From contig NZ_CP020914.1 of assembly GCF_007833355.1 (NCBI RefSeq), positions 2,032,047 through 2,096,046 of the forward strand: a stretch of DNA of 64,000 nucleotides, given 5' to 3'. The translations under genes and the position numbers were made by a program. Under the pieces are notes generated by a model. It was not told the DNA's origin. It was given only the letters and a program-made list of their open reading frames with translations, and did no database searches. The DNA is from Denitratisoma sp. DHT3. Lineage in GTDB: Bacteria; Pseudomonadota; Gammaproteobacteria; Burkholderiales; Rhodocyclaceae. Shown in pieces: positions 63,404 to 64,000 of this stretch. Position 1 is the first letter of the stretch. Every line of letters begins with the position of its first letter.

Positions 63404-64000
63404 TCAAACCGGCGATACGATTTTCATTGCGACAAGTGCTCGAAGATGCTCATCCAGTGCCCGAGGGATTCGCCCCCCAGAGATGAGCAACCCCGCTTCC
63501 ATGTTTCGTTCCATGGCAAAGCCTGTAAGGTTGGCACTAGTGATGAAGCAGGTATGACCATCGGCCACTGCGGCTTTGGCATGGACGCGTCCATCGGAGA
63601 ACGGATCGGCCTTATCGCGCCAAGCATAGAGTCGAGCAGAAGGAACCAGTGCTTTCATTTTTCCTATCGCGTCGAAGCTGATGCTGCCGCCGTGGTCCTG
63701 GGACAACTCAAGAAGCATAGAGATGGTCACCCCGCGGTCGCTCGCCGCATTCAGGGCCTTCACGATGGTCGAAACGTCATAGGCCACGAAACTCGTGATG
63801 AACAGAGTCTGATCAGCGGCATTGATGACCTGCAGCAGTGCCTGTTCCGTTCGACGAGCCGAGACGAAGGGCGTCGTCGGCCCCGTCCAGACGAGCTCGG
63901 TAGATTGCTCGGAAGCAGCTTTCGTGAAGACGTGGCTGGCTGCGAGTAGCATCGACGCCAGCTCACTGGCGCTGACGGTCGCAGCCCGCCAAGCATCGAC
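63404..64000 (-). CDS. Phospholipase-D-like protein, probable DISARM DrmC (5' part outside window)
   Basis: The frame is open to the right edge, so at least 198 residues are present and the start lies outside. It has ELVWTGPTTPFVSARRTEQALLQVINAADQTLFITSFV, and one HKD motif HAKAAVADGHTCFITSANLTGFAMERNMEAGLLISGG. The ELVWTGP plus single HxK...SANLT...ERNxExG pattern resembles DrmC, the non-essential PLD-like component of the DISARM anti-phage system, which usually sits at the operon's 3' end. Other restriction-linked PLD proteins are alternatives. It faces the conjugation genes, so it starts a separate cargo block. Confidence 0.7.
   Translation of the reverse strand, partial: VDAWRAATVSASELASMLLAASHVFTKAASEQSTELVWTGPTTPFVSARRTEQALLQVINAADQTLFITSFVAYDVSTIVKALNAASDRGVTISMLLELSQDHGGSISFDAIGKMKALVPSARLYAWRDKADPFSDGRVHAKAAVADGHTCFITSANLTGFAMERNMEAGLLISGGRIPRALDEHLRALVAMKIVSPV

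Overview
The window looks like a GC-rich betaproteobacterial chromosome (possibly Rhodocyclales-like; this is inferred from the secA and trp neighbourhood, not proven) that runs into a large integrative and conjugative element (ICE) of the clc/PAGI-2/PFGI-1 family. Bases 1-4235 are ordinary chromosome: the 3' end of secA, an alpha/beta hydrolase and trpG-trpD-trpC on the minus strand. Upstream of trpG, where trpE would be expected, there is only non-coding DNA and then cargo-type genes, so a junction or rearrangement probably lies at about 4.24-4.81 kb. No integrase, tRNA gene or att repeat was found.

Bases 4.8-24 kb are a mosaic of cargo. It holds a LysR regulator beside a modB remnant, a polyhydroxyalkanoate set (phaB, phasin, phaC), a TetR regulator, a YbhGFSR-like ABC export operon with its outer-membrane channel, and a run of small, fused or truncated genes (a DUF2892 protein, a metallo-hydrolase/ABC chimera, a TetR-like protein without its HTH, a LOG fragment, an LpxR-like lipid A deacylase, a cytochrome c'). 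Decayed LysR and YggS pieces and a second intact LysR gene close the block.

Bases 24.2-37.5 kb are the ICE stability and DNA-processing module, all on the plus strand: alpA, parA, a HicA-like small gene, parB, DUF2857, an STY4528-like protein, an OST-HTH protein, a PFL_4669-family protein, DUF3158, ssb, topB and several small ICE proteins. Bases 37.5-44.6 kb hold a cargo insert rich in pyridoxal-phosphate (PLP) proteins: a MocR regulator, a BenE-type transporter, YggS, a glutamine amidotransferase, an ArgD-like aminotransferase and GlyA. The ICE backbone resumes at 44.6-52.8 kb with DUF3085, DUF3577, DUF3275, a DNA methyltransferase-like protein and an SNF2-type helicase. Most genes between 35.8 and 52.8 kb have their own hairpin leader. 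Three of these leaders also carry a conserved three-hairpin RNA.

An IS21-family element (52.94-55.51 kb) has cut into the toxin gene of an AbiE-type module (55.5-57.1 kb). The conjugation genes follow (57.3-63.3 kb): PilL, a coiled-coil membrane protein, the PFL_4693 family, a lytic transglycosylase, the PFL_4695 family, the TraD coupling protein and the PFL_4697 family. At the right edge a minus-strand phospholipase-D-like gene resembling DrmC of the DISARM anti-phage system runs off the window. It suggests that a defence island continues outside.
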